Source: CAVSWT01 sp963775245
GTDB taxonomy: Bacteria; Bacteroidota; Ignavibacteria; Ignavibacteriales; Ignavibacteriaceae
Direction of reading: 5' to 3'
Assembly: GCA_963775245.1 (NCBI GenBank)
Contig: CAVZID010000019.1
Span: forward strand, 62,001-126,000
DNA length: 64,000 bases
Shown: one piece after another, positions 51,049 through 61,400 of the stretch
Position numbering within the stretch: the first letter of the stretch is position 1
Layout: the number at the start of each line of letters is the position of its first letter
Program-made: the position numbers and the translations under genes
Notes under the pieces: generated by a model
The model's database searches: none
Seen by the model: only the letters and a program-made list of their open reading frames with translations
Told to the model about the DNA's origin: nothing

Positions 51049-53142
51049 TTATGCAGTTGCTTTTTTTCCTAATGATTTTTCTGCAATTTCATCAGCAATT
51101 GATTTCGGAACTTCATAGTAATGAGAAAATTGCATTGTATAAATTGCTCTGCCCTGAGTCATCGATCTTAATATGGTTGCATAGCCAAACATTTCTGAAA
51201 GTGGCACAGTAGCTTTTATTACCTGTGCATCTTTTCTTGCAGAGAATCCTTCAATCTTACCTCTACGGGAATTTAAATCTCCCATTACATCACCCAGATA
51301 TTCTTCCGGAGTTACAACTTCAACATCCATTATTGGCTCTAATAACACAGGTTTAGCTTTTCTAGCACCTTCTTTAAATGCCATTGAGCCTGCAACTTTA
51401 AATGATATTTCATCTGAATCTACATCATGATAAGAGCCATCATAAATTTTAGCTTTAATATCAACTACCGGGAAACCTGCAACAACTCCATTTCTCATTG
51501 CCTCTTGAATACCAGCCGAAACTGCAGGAATATATTCTTTAGGAACAACTCCACCGACAATGCCATTTATAAATTCAAAGCCTTTTCCAGGTTCATTAGG
51601 GCCTAATTCAATCCAAACATGCCCAAATTTACCGCGTCCACCAGATTGTTTAATAAACTTACCCTCAGCGTTAACAGTTTGAGTAATTGACTCACGATAG
51701 GCAACTTGCGGTTTACCAACATTAGCTTCAACATTAAATTCACGTTTCATTCTATCAACCAAAATTTCAAGGTGAAGTTCACCCATTCCACTGATTAAAG
51801 TTTGACCTGTTTCCTCATCAACCTTTACTCTGAAAGTAGGATCTTCATCAGATAATTTTACAAGTGATTCGGATAATTTATCTTGATCAGCTTTAGTTTT
51901 CGGTTCAATAGCAATCTGAATAACTGGTTCAGGAAAAATTATTTTTTCTAATAAAACAGGATCATCTTCAGTGCATAACGTATCGCCTGTCTTAGTATGT
52001 TTGAGGCCAACAGCAGCAGCAATATCACCTGCTATTACTTCATTAATTTCTTCCCTGTGGTTTGCATGCATCTGAAGTAAACGACTAATTCTTTCTTTCT
52101 TTTCACTTACCGAATTGTACACATAAGATCCGGCTTTCAACGTTCCCGAATAAACTCTAAAAAATGTTAACTTACCTACATACGGATCATTTGCAACTTT
52201 AAATGCTAGAGCCGTAAATTTTTCATCTTTATCAATTTTTCTTTTTATGCTATCATTAATTCCAATATGATGGGCTTCAATGGTTTTGAAATCAATTGGT
52301 GAAGGTAAAAAATCGACAACTGAATCCAATAATTTTTGAACACCCTTATTCTTAAATGCTGAACCGCAAAGAACTGGAATTATTTTAAGTTCAATAGTTG
52401 CTTTTCTAAGAACAGTTTTAATTTCTTCTTCAGAAATCTCTTTTCCTTCAAGATATTTTTCAAGAAGAGTATCATCCACATCAGATACAGCTTCCAGCAT
52501 TTCTGTTCGGTACTTATTTGCGGTCTCAATTAAATCATGAGGAATTTCAATTTCATCAAAAGTAGCACCGAAATTTTCTTCATGGTACATCCTTGCTTTA
52601 AAAGACATCAAATCAATTACACCTGAAAAAATATCTCCTTCGCCAATTGGTAAAGTTAAAGGAACTGCATTTGCTCCTAATCTTTCCTTCATCATATTGA
52701 CTGCATTATAAAAATCCGCACCAGTTCTATCCATCTTATTTATAAAAGCTATTCTCGGCACTTTATATTTGTCAGCTTGTCTCCAAACAGTTTCAGACTG
52801 AGGTTCAACACCGCCAACAGCACAAAATAAAGCCACAGCGCCATCTAAAACTCTTAATGATCTTTCAACTTCAGCAGTAAAATCAACGTGACCCGGTGTA
52901 TCAATAATATTTATTTGATGATCATCCCAAAAACATGTAGTAGCTGCACTCGTGATTGTTATTCCACGTTCTTTTTCTTGTTCCATCCAATCCATTGTTG
53001 CTGCACCATCATGAACTTCACCTATTCTATGCAGCTTACCGGTATAGTATAATATTCTTTCAGTGGTAGTAGTTTTCCCCGCATCAATATGCGCCATAAT
53101 ACCAATATTTCTTACCTTCTCTATTTTTGTTTTTACAGCCAT
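51049..53142 (-). CDS. fusA: Translation elongation factor G
   Basis: A 697-residue translocase GTPase. It has G1 HIDAGKTTTTE, switch 1 ERGITITSAATTC, G3 DTPGHVDF, G4 NKMDR and domains II-V (domain IV SGGRGKFGHVWIELGPNE, domain V YLGDVMGDLNSRRGKIEGF). The length and motifs are those of a canonical EF-G1. It lies between rpsG and tuf. Confidence 0.98.
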   Translation of the reverse strand: MAVKTKIEKVRNIGIMAHIDAGKTTTTERILYYTGKLHRIGEVHDGAATMDWMEQEKERGITITSAATTCFWDDHQINIIDTPGHVDFTAEVERSLRVLDGAVALFCAVGGVEPQSETVWRQADKYKVPRIAFINKMDRTGADFYNAVNMMKERLGANAVPLTLPIGEGDIFSGVIDLMSFKARMYHEENFGATFDEIEIPHDLIETANKYRTEMLEAVSDVDDTLLEKYLEGKEISEEEIKTVLRKATIELKIIPVLCGSAFKNKGVQKLLDSVVDFLPSPIDFKTIEAHHIGINDSIKRKIDKDEKFTALAFKVANDPYVGKLTFFRVYSGTLKAGSYVYNSVSEKKERISRLLQMHANHREEINEVIAGDIAAAVGLKHTKTGDTLCTEDDPVLLEKIIFPEPVIQIAIEPKTKADQDKLSESLVKLSDEDPTFRVKVDEETGQTLISGMGELHLEILVDRMKREFNVEANVGKPQVAYRESITQTVNAEGKFIKQSGGRGKFGHVWIELGPNEPGKGFEFINGIVGGVVPKEYIPAVSAGIQEAMRNGVVAGFPVVDIKAKIYDGSYHDVDSDEISFKVAGSMAFKEGARKAKPVLLEPIMDVEVVTPEEYLGDVMGDLNSRRGKIEGFSARKDAQVIKATVPLSEMFGYATILRSMTQGRAIYTMQFSHYYEVPKSIADEIAEKSLGKKATA

Positions 53143-53178
53143 CTAAATCTATTTATCCTTTTCTTTCACTAATTATCT

Positions 53179-53646
53179 TTACCATTTAAAGTGAGCAAAA
53201 GCTTTATTTGCCTCTGCCATTTTATGAACATCTTCTTTTTTCTTTACAGCAGAACCTTCATTATTTGAAGCTGAAATTAATTCTGCAGCTAATTTTTGAG
53301 CCATTGATTTATCATTTCTAGCTCGAGCATAAGTTTTAATCCATCTTAAAGCCAAGGCAGTTCTTCTCTCAGGCCTAACTTCCGTTGGTACCTGGTATGT
53401 AGCACCGCCGACTCTTCTGCTTCTAACTTCAATTATCGGTTGAGTATTATTCAAAGCTTTTTTATAAACTTCTATAGCATCTTTCTTTGTTCTATTTTCT
53501 ATAATATCAAATGCACCATATACTACGCTTCTTGCAACTGATTTTTTACCATCGTACATTATGCTATTAACCAGCTTTGAAACTAGTACATCATTAAACT
53601 TAGGATCTGGTTTTAAATATTTTTTTTCTGCTCTTTTCTTTCTCAT
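53179..53646 (-). CDS. rpsG: 30S ribosomal protein S7
   Basis: A 155-residue head protein: RKKRAEKKYLKPDPKFNDVL, YGAFDIIENRTKKDAIEVYK, EVRSRRVGGATYQVPTEVRP and the C-terminal HKMAEANKAFAHFKW. It starts two bases after rpsL ends, so translation is probably coupled. Confidence 0.98.
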   Translation of the reverse strand: MRKKRAEKKYLKPDPKFNDVLVSKLVNSIMYDGKKSVARSVVYGAFDIIENRTKKDAIEVYKKALNNTQPIIEVRSRRVGGATYQVPTEVRPERRTALALRWIKTYARARNDKSMAQKLAAELISASNNEGSAVKKKEDVHKMAEANKAFAHFKW

Positions 53647-53648
53647 AA

Positions 53649-54029
53649 TTATTTAGCCGCCTTAGGTTTTTTAGCTCCGTATTTTGATCTGCTTTTTTTC
53701 CTATCTTCAACACCGCTTGTATCGAGAGTACCTCTAATAATATGATAACGTACACCCGGCAAATCTTTAACTCTTCCGCCTCTAATTAAAACGATAGAGT
53801 GCTCTTGAAGATTGTGACCTTCTCCAGGAATATATGCAGTAACTTCCATACTGTTAGTAAGCCTTACTCTTGCAACTTTTCTTAATGCAGAGTTTGGTTT
53901 CTTAGGGGTAGTAGTATATACTCTTGTACACACCCCTCTTTTCTGCGGACAGGCATCAAGTGCCGGGGCTTTATTCTTTGCTAATATTTGAACACGGCCT
54001 TTTCTAACTAACTGATTTATTGTAGGCAC
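53649..54029 (-). CDS. rpsL: 30S ribosomal protein S12
   Basis: A 126-residue decoding-centre protein: PTINQLVRKGR, KRGVCTRVYTTTPKKPNSAL and GGRVKDLPGVRYHIIRG. The lysine in TPKKPNSALRK and the PGVRYH loop are wild type for the positions where streptomycin-resistance changes occur. It is the first gene of the str section, behind a strong predicted promoter. Confidence 0.98.
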   Translation of the reverse strand: MPTINQLVRKGRVQILAKNKAPALDACPQKRGVCTRVYTTTPKKPNSALRKVARVRLTNSMEVTAYIPGEGHNLQEHSIVLIRGGRVKDLPGVRYHIIRGTLDTSGVEDRKKSRSKYGAKKPKAAK

Positions 54030-54074
54030 AAACTTCTCCTAAACTTTGTCAACCTTAAAAAATTTCAGACTCCT

Positions 54075-54103
54075 AATATAGGATTTGATTAAAATTTTGT
54101 CAA
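54075..54103 (-). promoter_or_regulatory. Strong sigma70-type promoter of the str section
   Basis: Minus strand TTGACA (54103-54098, perfect), 17 bases, TATATT (54080-54075, five of six). Transcription would begin near 54068, about 39 bases before rpsL. It lies just after the rpoC terminator. Confidence 0.8.
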
Positions 54104-54144
54104 GAAATACGAATAATATAATTTATCTTTTTTAACTACAGACA

Positions 54145-54184
54145 AAAAAGCCAGGTTAATCAAATTTCATTAACCTGACTTTTA
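54145..54184 (-). terminator. Terminator of the rpl-rpo section after rpoC
   Basis: Inverted repeat CAGGTTAAT (54152-54160) / ATTAACCTG (54169-54177), extended by A/T pairs, followed on the minus strand by CTTTTTTGTC. It separates rpoC from the rpsL promoter. Confidence 0.85.
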
Positions 54185-54193
54185 AGTATTAAA

Positions 54194-57100
54194 TTATTGC
54201 GCTTGTACTTGCTCTCTTTCTGTTTCTTCTGTTTTTTCTTCTGTAATCTCTTCAGATTCAAGCAGAATATTTCTATACTTCTTAAGACCTGTACCAGCCG
54301 GAATTAAATGTCCCATAACAACATTCTCTTTCAAGCCCAACAAGTAATCAACTTTTGCTTCTGTTGCAGCATTTGCCAGAACTTTTGTTGTTTCCTGGAA
54401 TGATGCAGCCGAGATGAAACTTTCAGTAGAAAGCGCAGCTTGAGTAATTCCAAGCAGTATATGTTCAAAGGTTGCTGGTTCTGCATCCCTGGCAACAATT
54501 GTTTTTTTGCTTTTCTTTTTAAGGTCGGAATTAATTTCTCTAAGTTTACTTTTCGAAAGTAACTGAGTATCCTTATACTTGGAATCACCTTTATCTTCAA
54601 TGAAAGCCATAGACATAGTTTTGTTATTTTCTTCTATGAATTCATTTCTATCAACTATATCTTCTTCAAGGAATTTAGTATCACCAGGGGAAACAATTCG
54701 TATTTTCTGCAACATCTGGCGAACTATAACTTCAATGTGCTTATCATTTATCTTAACACCCTGTAAACGATAAACATCCTGAATTTCATTTACAAGATAT
54801 TCTTGAACAGCACTTGTTCCTTTAATCTTCAAAATGTCATGAGGATTAATTGGACCATCCGTAATTTTTTCGCCAGCAGGTATTTCATCACCTTCTTGAA
54901 CCAAGATATGTTTTCCTAAAGGAACATTATATTTCTTTTCATCAGAACCATCAGGTGCTGTAACAAATATTTCTCTTGAGCCTTTTTTCCTTGCTCCAAA
55001 TTTTACATTTCCTTCAATTTCAGATACAATTGAAGATTCCTGAGGGCTTCTTGCTTCAAAAAGCTCTGTAACTCTTGGAAGACCACCGGTAATGTCACGG
55101 CTCTTTGTAGCTTGCTTTGAAATTTTCGCCAGGATAGTACCGGCAACAACACTTTCACCTTCATCAACCGATAGATAAGCACGGGTAGGAATGTTGAATG
55201 ATTTCTTTGTTCCATCCTCAGATTCAATTGCAATACTTGGAGTTAAAGTTTTATCTTTTGATTCAATTACAACTTTTTGAACGTGGCCTGTTTGTTCATC
55301 TGTCACCTGCTGTAAAGTTGCACCTTCAACTAAATCAACAAACCTTACTCTACCAGGGATATCTGAAAGAATAACTGCATTATACGGGTCGTGATTATAC
55401 AATGGAGTACGTTTCTTAACAGTTTGTCCGTCATTAACAACAATCTCTGAGCCATAAGGCACATCATATTTTTTAATCTGTCTATTGTTCTCATCATAAA
55501 CTCCAAGAACACCTCTTCTGCCTGTAACAACTTTTACCGTTCCCATAAAATCTGATTTTTCAACAAATGAAATACGTTCGTATTTAACTATACCTTCAGA
55601 TGCTGATTCAACCTGTGACTGACTTGCAATTCTTGAAGAAGTACCACCAAGGTGGAAGGTTCTAAGTGTAAGCTGAGTTCCAGGTTCACCGATTGATTGA
55701 GCAGCAACAATACCAACGGCTTCACCAATTTCAACTATCTTTCCGGTAGTCAGGTTTCTACCATAACATTTAGCACAAACACCGCGTTTCGATTCACAAG
55801 TAAGTACGGTTCTTATATAAACAGAATCTATACTTGCATCTTCTATTCTATCGGCAATATTTTCTGTAATTATATCACCGGCTGCTATAATTAATTCATC
55901 TGTTTTAGGATCATATACATCTTCCTGAGCAGTTCTCCCTGTGATTCTTTCACCAAGAGGTTCTCTTTCCTGCTCAACGTCTTTGATTGCAGTTACTTCT
56001 ATGCCTAAAATAGTACCACAATCAATTTCACTTATTATAACATCTTGTGACACATCAACCAACCTACGGGTTAAATAACCGGCATCAGCAGTTTTCAATG
56101 CTGTATCAGCCAAACCCTTTCTTGCACCGTGGGTTGAAATAAAATATTCAAGTACGGTTAAGCCTTCTTTGAAGTTTGCCACAATAGGGTTTTCGATAAT
56201 TTCACCTGCTTGACCAGATAAGCTCTTTTGAGGTTTCATCATCAAGCCTCTCATACCGGCTAACTGGCGAACCTGCTCTTGTGAGCCTCTTGCACCGGAG
56301 TCAACCATCATATGAAGAGAATTAAATCCATGATTATGGCCTCTAATTTTTTCCATCAAAGCACGGGCAACATCATTTGTTGTATGTGTCCAAACGTCAA
56401 TGATTTTATTGTAACGTTCTGCATCCGTAATTACACCTTGTTCATGTTCATTCAATATTGCTTCAACTTTTTTATTAGCTTTTGAAATAAGATTTACTTT
56501 TTCTTCAGGAATAATCATGTCTGCATAGCTTACTGATAAACCACCCGCAGTTGAATATCTAAATCCAATATCTTTTAAATCATCAAGGAATTTTGAGGTA
56601 ACTTTATTTCCAAGTTTAATAAACATCTTACCGATAAATCCGCCGAATGTTTTCTTAATAAGAAGCTGGTTAAAGAATCCCATTTCTTTAGGGACTATTT
56701 GATTAAAGATTACTCTTCCAACTGTTGTATCAATAAACTTCCCATCAATTCTTACTTTAATCTTTGCATGAAGCGCAACAACTTTGGAATTATAAGCAAT
56801 AATAACTTCTTCGGAAGAACCAAAAGTCATTCCTTCACCTTTCTCACCTTCTTTATATTTTGTGAGATAGTAGCAGCCTAAAACTATATCCTGAGTCGGC
56901 ACTACAATTGGGCTGCCGTTTTGAGGTGATAAAATATTGTGGCTGCTTAACATTAATAAAGCAGCTTCCAATTGTGCTTCATAAGATAGAGGAACGTGAA
57001 CAGCCATCTGGTCACCGTCAAAGTCTGCGTTGAACGCTGTACAAACCATTGGGTGAAGCTGAATAGCCCGGCCATCGATCAAGATTGGCTGGAATGCCTG

Positions 57101-58435
57101 GATACCTAACCTATGCAATGTAGGTGCACGGTTAAGCAGTATAGGATGTCCTTCAATTATCTTTGCAAGAATATCCCAGATTAAAGGATCTTTTCTATCA
57201 ACAACTTTTCTTGCACTCTTAACTGTTTTGTTGTGCCCTCTTTCAATTAATTTTTTAATGATGAAAGGTTTGAATAATTCAACAGCCATATCTTTTGGTA
57301 AACCGCATTGGTGAAGTTTTAATTCAGGGCCAACAACAATAACAGAACGGCCTGAATAATCAACTCTTTTACCTAAAAGATTCTGACGGAAACGTCCTTG
57401 TTTTCCTTTAAGCATATCACTTAAAGATTTTAACGGTCTGTTGCTGTCGCTTCTTACAGCACTACCACGCCTGGAGTTATCAAACAAAGCATCAACCGCT
57501 TCCTGAAGCATTCTTTTTTCGTTTCGAAGAATTACTTCAGGGGCTTTAATATCTATTAATCTTTTTAAACGATTGTTTCTAATTATAACTCTTCTATAAA
57601 GATCATTTAAATCGGAAGTAGCAAATCTTCCACCTTCAAGCGGAACCAATGGCCTTAATTCAGGAGGAATAACTGGAATGTAGCTTAGAACCATCCATTC
57701 CGGCCTATTGGTAATTTTACCTTCAAATTCTTTAAAAGCTTCCAGCACTCTTAATCTTTTTAGAAGATCAGCTTTTTTCTGTTGAGAAGTTTCGACTTTT
57801 AGCTGATCTCTTAAAGTTTTTGATAGATTTTCTACATCAGTATTTTTAAGAATTTCCTTTACAGCATCACCGCCGATTTTTGCAACGAATTTTTTAGGAT
57901 CATCGTCATCTAATTTTTCATTACCCTGCGGAATTGAGTTCATTACTTCAAAGTACTGGTCTTCTGAAATTAAATCCAACCTGCTTAAACCTGTTGGGCC
58001 GGGATTTATAACAACATACGATTCATAATAAATTATCTTTTCTAATTCTTTTAAGCTTACACCTATAATGTTACCAATCTTTGAAGGCTGGGCACGGAAA
58101 AACCATATATGAACAACAGGAACTGCCAAACCAATGTGTCCCATCCTTTCGCGGCGAACGCTTTTTTGAGTTACTTCAACACCGCATCTATCACAGATGA
58201 TTCCTTTGTAACGGATTCTTTTATACTTTCCGCAGAAACATTCCCAATCCCTGGTTGGCCCGAATATTTTTTCACAGAACAGGCCGTCTTTTTCAGGGCG
58301 GAATGAACGATAGTTAATTGTTTCCGGTTTAGTTACCTCACCATAAGATCTTGACAATATTTCATCGGGGCTTGCTAAACTGATAGTGATACTGTTTATA
58401 TCACGCATTGCATTTTCTTGAACTCTATAAGGCAT
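54194..58435 (-). CDS. rpoC: RNA polymerase beta' subunit
   Basis: 1,413 residues. The N-terminal zinc ribbon (CFCG...CDRCG, residues about 66-85), the catalytic Mg-binding NADFDGDQM (near residue 470), the bridge-helix/trigger-loop segment (GLADTALKTADAGYLTRRLV) and a second zinc site (CESKRGVCAKCYG) are all present. The end has an acidic tail (ESEEITEEKTEETEREQ). It starts 44 bp after rpoB. The length is close to that of other Bacteroidota. Confidence 0.99.
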   Translation of the reverse strand: MPYRVQENAMRDINSITISLASPDEILSRSYGEVTKPETINYRSFRPEKDGLFCEKIFGPTRDWECFCGKYKRIRYKGIICDRCGVEVTQKSVRRERMGHIGLAVPVVHIWFFRAQPSKIGNIIGVSLKELEKIIYYESYVVINPGPTGLSRLDLISEDQYFEVMNSIPQGNEKLDDDDPKKFVAKIGGDAVKEILKNTDVENLSKTLRDQLKVETSQQKKADLLKRLRVLEAFKEFEGKITNRPEWMVLSYIPVIPPELRPLVPLEGGRFATSDLNDLYRRVIIRNNRLKRLIDIKAPEVILRNEKRMLQEAVDALFDNSRRGSAVRSDSNRPLKSLSDMLKGKQGRFRQNLLGKRVDYSGRSVIVVGPELKLHQCGLPKDMAVELFKPFIIKKLIERGHNKTVKSARKVVDRKDPLIWDILAKIIEGHPILLNRAPTLHRLGIQAFQPILIDGRAIQLHPMVCTAFNADFDGDQMAVHVPLSYEAQLEAALLMLSSHNILSPQNGSPIVVPTQDIVLGCYYLTKYKEGEKGEGMTFGSSEEVIIAYNSKVVALHAKIKVRIDGKFIDTTVGRVIFNQIVPKEMGFFNQLLIKKTFGGFIGKMFIKLGNKVTSKFLDDLKDIGFRYSTAGGLSVSYADMIIPEEKVNLISKANKKVEAILNEHEQGVITDAERYNKIIDVWTHTTNDVARALMEKIRGHNHGFNSLHMMVDSGARGSQEQVRQLAGMRGLMMKPQKSLSGQAGEIIENPIVANFKEGLTVLEYFISTHGARKGLADTALKTADAGYLTRRLVDVSQDVIISEIDCGTILGIEVTAIKDVEQEREPLGERITGRTAQEDVYDPKTDELIIAAGDIITENIADRIEDASIDSVYIRTVLTCESKRGVCAKCYGRNLTTGKIVEIGEAVGIVAAQSIGEPGTQLTLRTFHLGGTSSRIASQSQVESASEGIVKYERISFVEKSDFMGTVKVVTGRRGVLGVYDENNRQIKKYDVPYGSEIVVNDGQTVKKRTPLYNHDPYNAVILSDIPGRVRFVDLVEGATLQQVTDEQTGHVQKVVIESKDKTLTPSIAIESEDGTKKSFNIPTRAYLSVDEGESVVAGTILAKISKQATKSRDITGGLPRVTELFEARSPQESSIVSEIEGNVKFGARKKGSREIFVTAPDGSDEKKYNVPLGKHILVQEGDEIPAGEKITDGPINPHDILKIKGTSAVQEYLVNEIQDVYRLQGVKINDKHIEVIVRQMLQKIRIVSPGDTKFLEEDIVDRNEFIEENNKTMSMAFIEDKGDSKYKDTQLLSKSKLREINSDLKKKSKKTIVARDAEPATFEHILLGITQAALSTESFISAASFQETTKVLANAATEAKVDYLLGLKENVVMGHLIPAGTGLKKYRNILLESEEITEEKTEETEREQVQAQ

Positions 58436-58479
58436 AATTTTTATCTCCTAATTTCTTAAGTGAAATTTATATTCAATGA

Positions 58480-61400
58480 TTAATTAATTGTTATATCAAG
58501 ACCTAAGCCTTGCAGTTCTTTAATTAACACATTGAATGATTCAGGAATATTAGGTTCCTGTAAGTTTTCACCCTTAACAATCGCTTCGTAAGCTTTCGCT
58601 CTACCAGCTACGTCATCACTCTTTATAGTTAAAATTTCCTGAAGAATATGCGAAGCTCCATAACCTTCCAAAGCCCAAACTTCCATTTCTCCAAATCTTT
58701 GTCCGCCAAACTGTGCTTTACCACCTAACGGCTGCTGTGTAATTAATGAGTATGGCCCAATAGACCTTGCATGAATTTTATCATCTACAAGATGGCTAAG
58801 CTTCAGCATATAAATATATCCGCAAGTTACTTGCTGATGGAACTTTTCACCGCTTCTTCCATCATAAAGCTCCGTCTTGCTTCCTCTTTGTAGCCCAGCT
58901 TTTTCTAACCATTCATCAACGTCTTCTATTTTAGCTCCGTCAAAAATTGGGGTTGCAAACTTGACTCCCAATTTTTTCCCTGCCCATCCTAAAGCTGTTT
59001 CATAAAGCTGGCCTAAGTTCATACGGGAAGGTACACCAAGCGGATTTAAAACAATATCTACATGAGTACCGTCAGGCAAGAAAGGCATATCTTCAATTGG
59101 AACTATCTTGGCAACCACACCTTTATTTCCATGTCTTCCGGCCATTTTATCACCAACAGAAAGCTTACGTTTTTTTGCAACATAAACTTTTGCAAGCTGA
59201 ACAATTCCCGGAGGCAGCTCATCGCCGCTGGTAATTTTAATTTTTTCACGTTTGTAATCTTCTTCTAATGAAGAGAGCACATTAAAATAATTTTTATACA
59301 AAGTGTTCACGTGATTGTTTTTGCTTTTTGATTCAAACCATTCAAGTGTATAATCCAGCTTTGTAATATCATCTAAAGAAGAATAAGTTGAATCTTTAAT
59401 TGCTGTTCCGCTTCTTAAAACTATACTTCCATCAAGATCACGAATACCAGTTGTAGTTAAACCATCTGTTAACTTGGTTAACTTTTCAACCAGTTTGTTG
59501 TAATGTTCAGTTAAAGCCTGCTTGTGATCATACTCTAAATTTTCAAGCTGCTTCTTTTCAACTTTTTTTGTTTCATTATCTCTTCTTTTTCTGCTAAACA
59601 ATCTTGTTTTTATTACAGTGCCTTTCAATCCAGGAGGTGCTTTCAATGATGCATCTTTGACATCACCGGCTTTATCTCCGAATATTGCTCGTAATAATTT
59701 TTCCTCAGGGGTTGGATCGGTTTCTCCTTTTGGAGTAATCTTTCCAATTAAGATATCACCTTCTTTTACTTCTGCACCTTCGCGGATAATTCCGTTTTCA
59801 TCGAGGTTCTTAACCGACTCTTCACTAACATTCGGAATTTCTCTTGTTAATTCTTCCTCACCGCGCTTCGTTTCTCTAACCTGTAATTCAAATTCTTCAA
59901 TGTGAATTGAAGTATAAACATCTTCGCTGACTATTCTTTCACTAATAATAATAGCATCTTCAAAGTTATAACCGCGCCAGGGCATAAATGCAACTAGTAC
60001 GTTTCTACCAAGTGCTAATTCGCCGCCATCAGTTGATGTTCCATCGGCAATCACTTCATTTTTAACAACCTTCTGGCCTTCTTTAACAATCGGCCTTTGG
60101 TTAATGCATGTTTCCTGGTTTGTACCGTTAAACTTGGCTAAATGGTAAGTTACTCTTTTTACATCATCAAATGTTGTTAACGCATCTACACTGTTTGGAT
60201 TAATATCATAACGAACTGTAATTTTATCTGAATCAACATATTCAATAGTTCCGTTATCCTCAGCAATAATAACTGCACGTGAATCCGAAGCCAATTTTTG
60301 CTCCATTCCGGTTCCTACCAAAGGAGCTTCAGGACGAAGTAAGGGAACAGCTTGACGCTGCATGTTAGAACCCATCAAAGCTCTGTTTGCATCATCATGT
60401 TCAAGGAATGGGATTAACGCAGCGGCAGCACTTACTAATTGTGCTGGAGCTACGTCCATGTATTGAATATGATCAGGAGTTACAATCGGGAAATCACCTC
60501 TATTTCGTGATTTCACTCTTTCATTTACAAATTTCTGCTGATCATTTAACTGTGCATTTGCCTGAGCAATTGTAAATTGATCTTCCTGTTCAGCAGTTAA
60601 ATATTCAACCTCGCTTGAAACTTTCCCTTTTTCAACCTTTCTATAAGGTGTTACTAAAAATCCATATCTATTAACTTTTGCATAGATTGTTAATGAAGAA
60701 ATCAGACCTATGTTCGGGCCTTCAGGTGTTTCAATTGGGCAAAGACGGCCGTAATGTGTATAGTGAACGTCACGAACTTCAAATCCGGCACGCTCTCTGG
60801 TTAAACCGCCTGGTCCTAATGCAGACATTCTTCTTTTATGAGTTAATTCAGCAAGAGGATTTGTTTGATCCATAAATTGGGACAACTGGTTTGTTCCAAA
60901 GAATGCATTTATTACACTGCTTATAGTTCTTGCATTTACTAAATCTTGCGGAGTAAAACTTTCAGTATCGCGCATATTCATACGTTCTTTTATAGTACGA
61001 GCCATTCTTGCCATACCGATATTAAACTGTTGCTGTAATTGTTCACCAACGGTTCTAATTCTTCTATTACCAAGATGATCTATATCGTCAACATTTTGAT
61101 GGCCTAATCTAAGCTCAATTATATATTTCATAATTTCAATAATATCTTCAACAGTAAGAACTGTTTTAGTTTCTTCAATTTTTAATTTGAGCTTATCATT
61201 CATTCTATGACGGCCAACATCACCTAAATCATATCTCTTATCATTAAAGAAAAGCTTATCAATTAAAGACTGAGCAGTATCAAGATCAGGAGCTTCACCA
61301 GAACGAAGCTGCCTATAAATTGCAAATAAAGCTTCTTCCTGGGTGTGCGCTGTATCTTTACGAAGTGTATTTACTATTAAATCCTGGTCAGGAGAAACTT

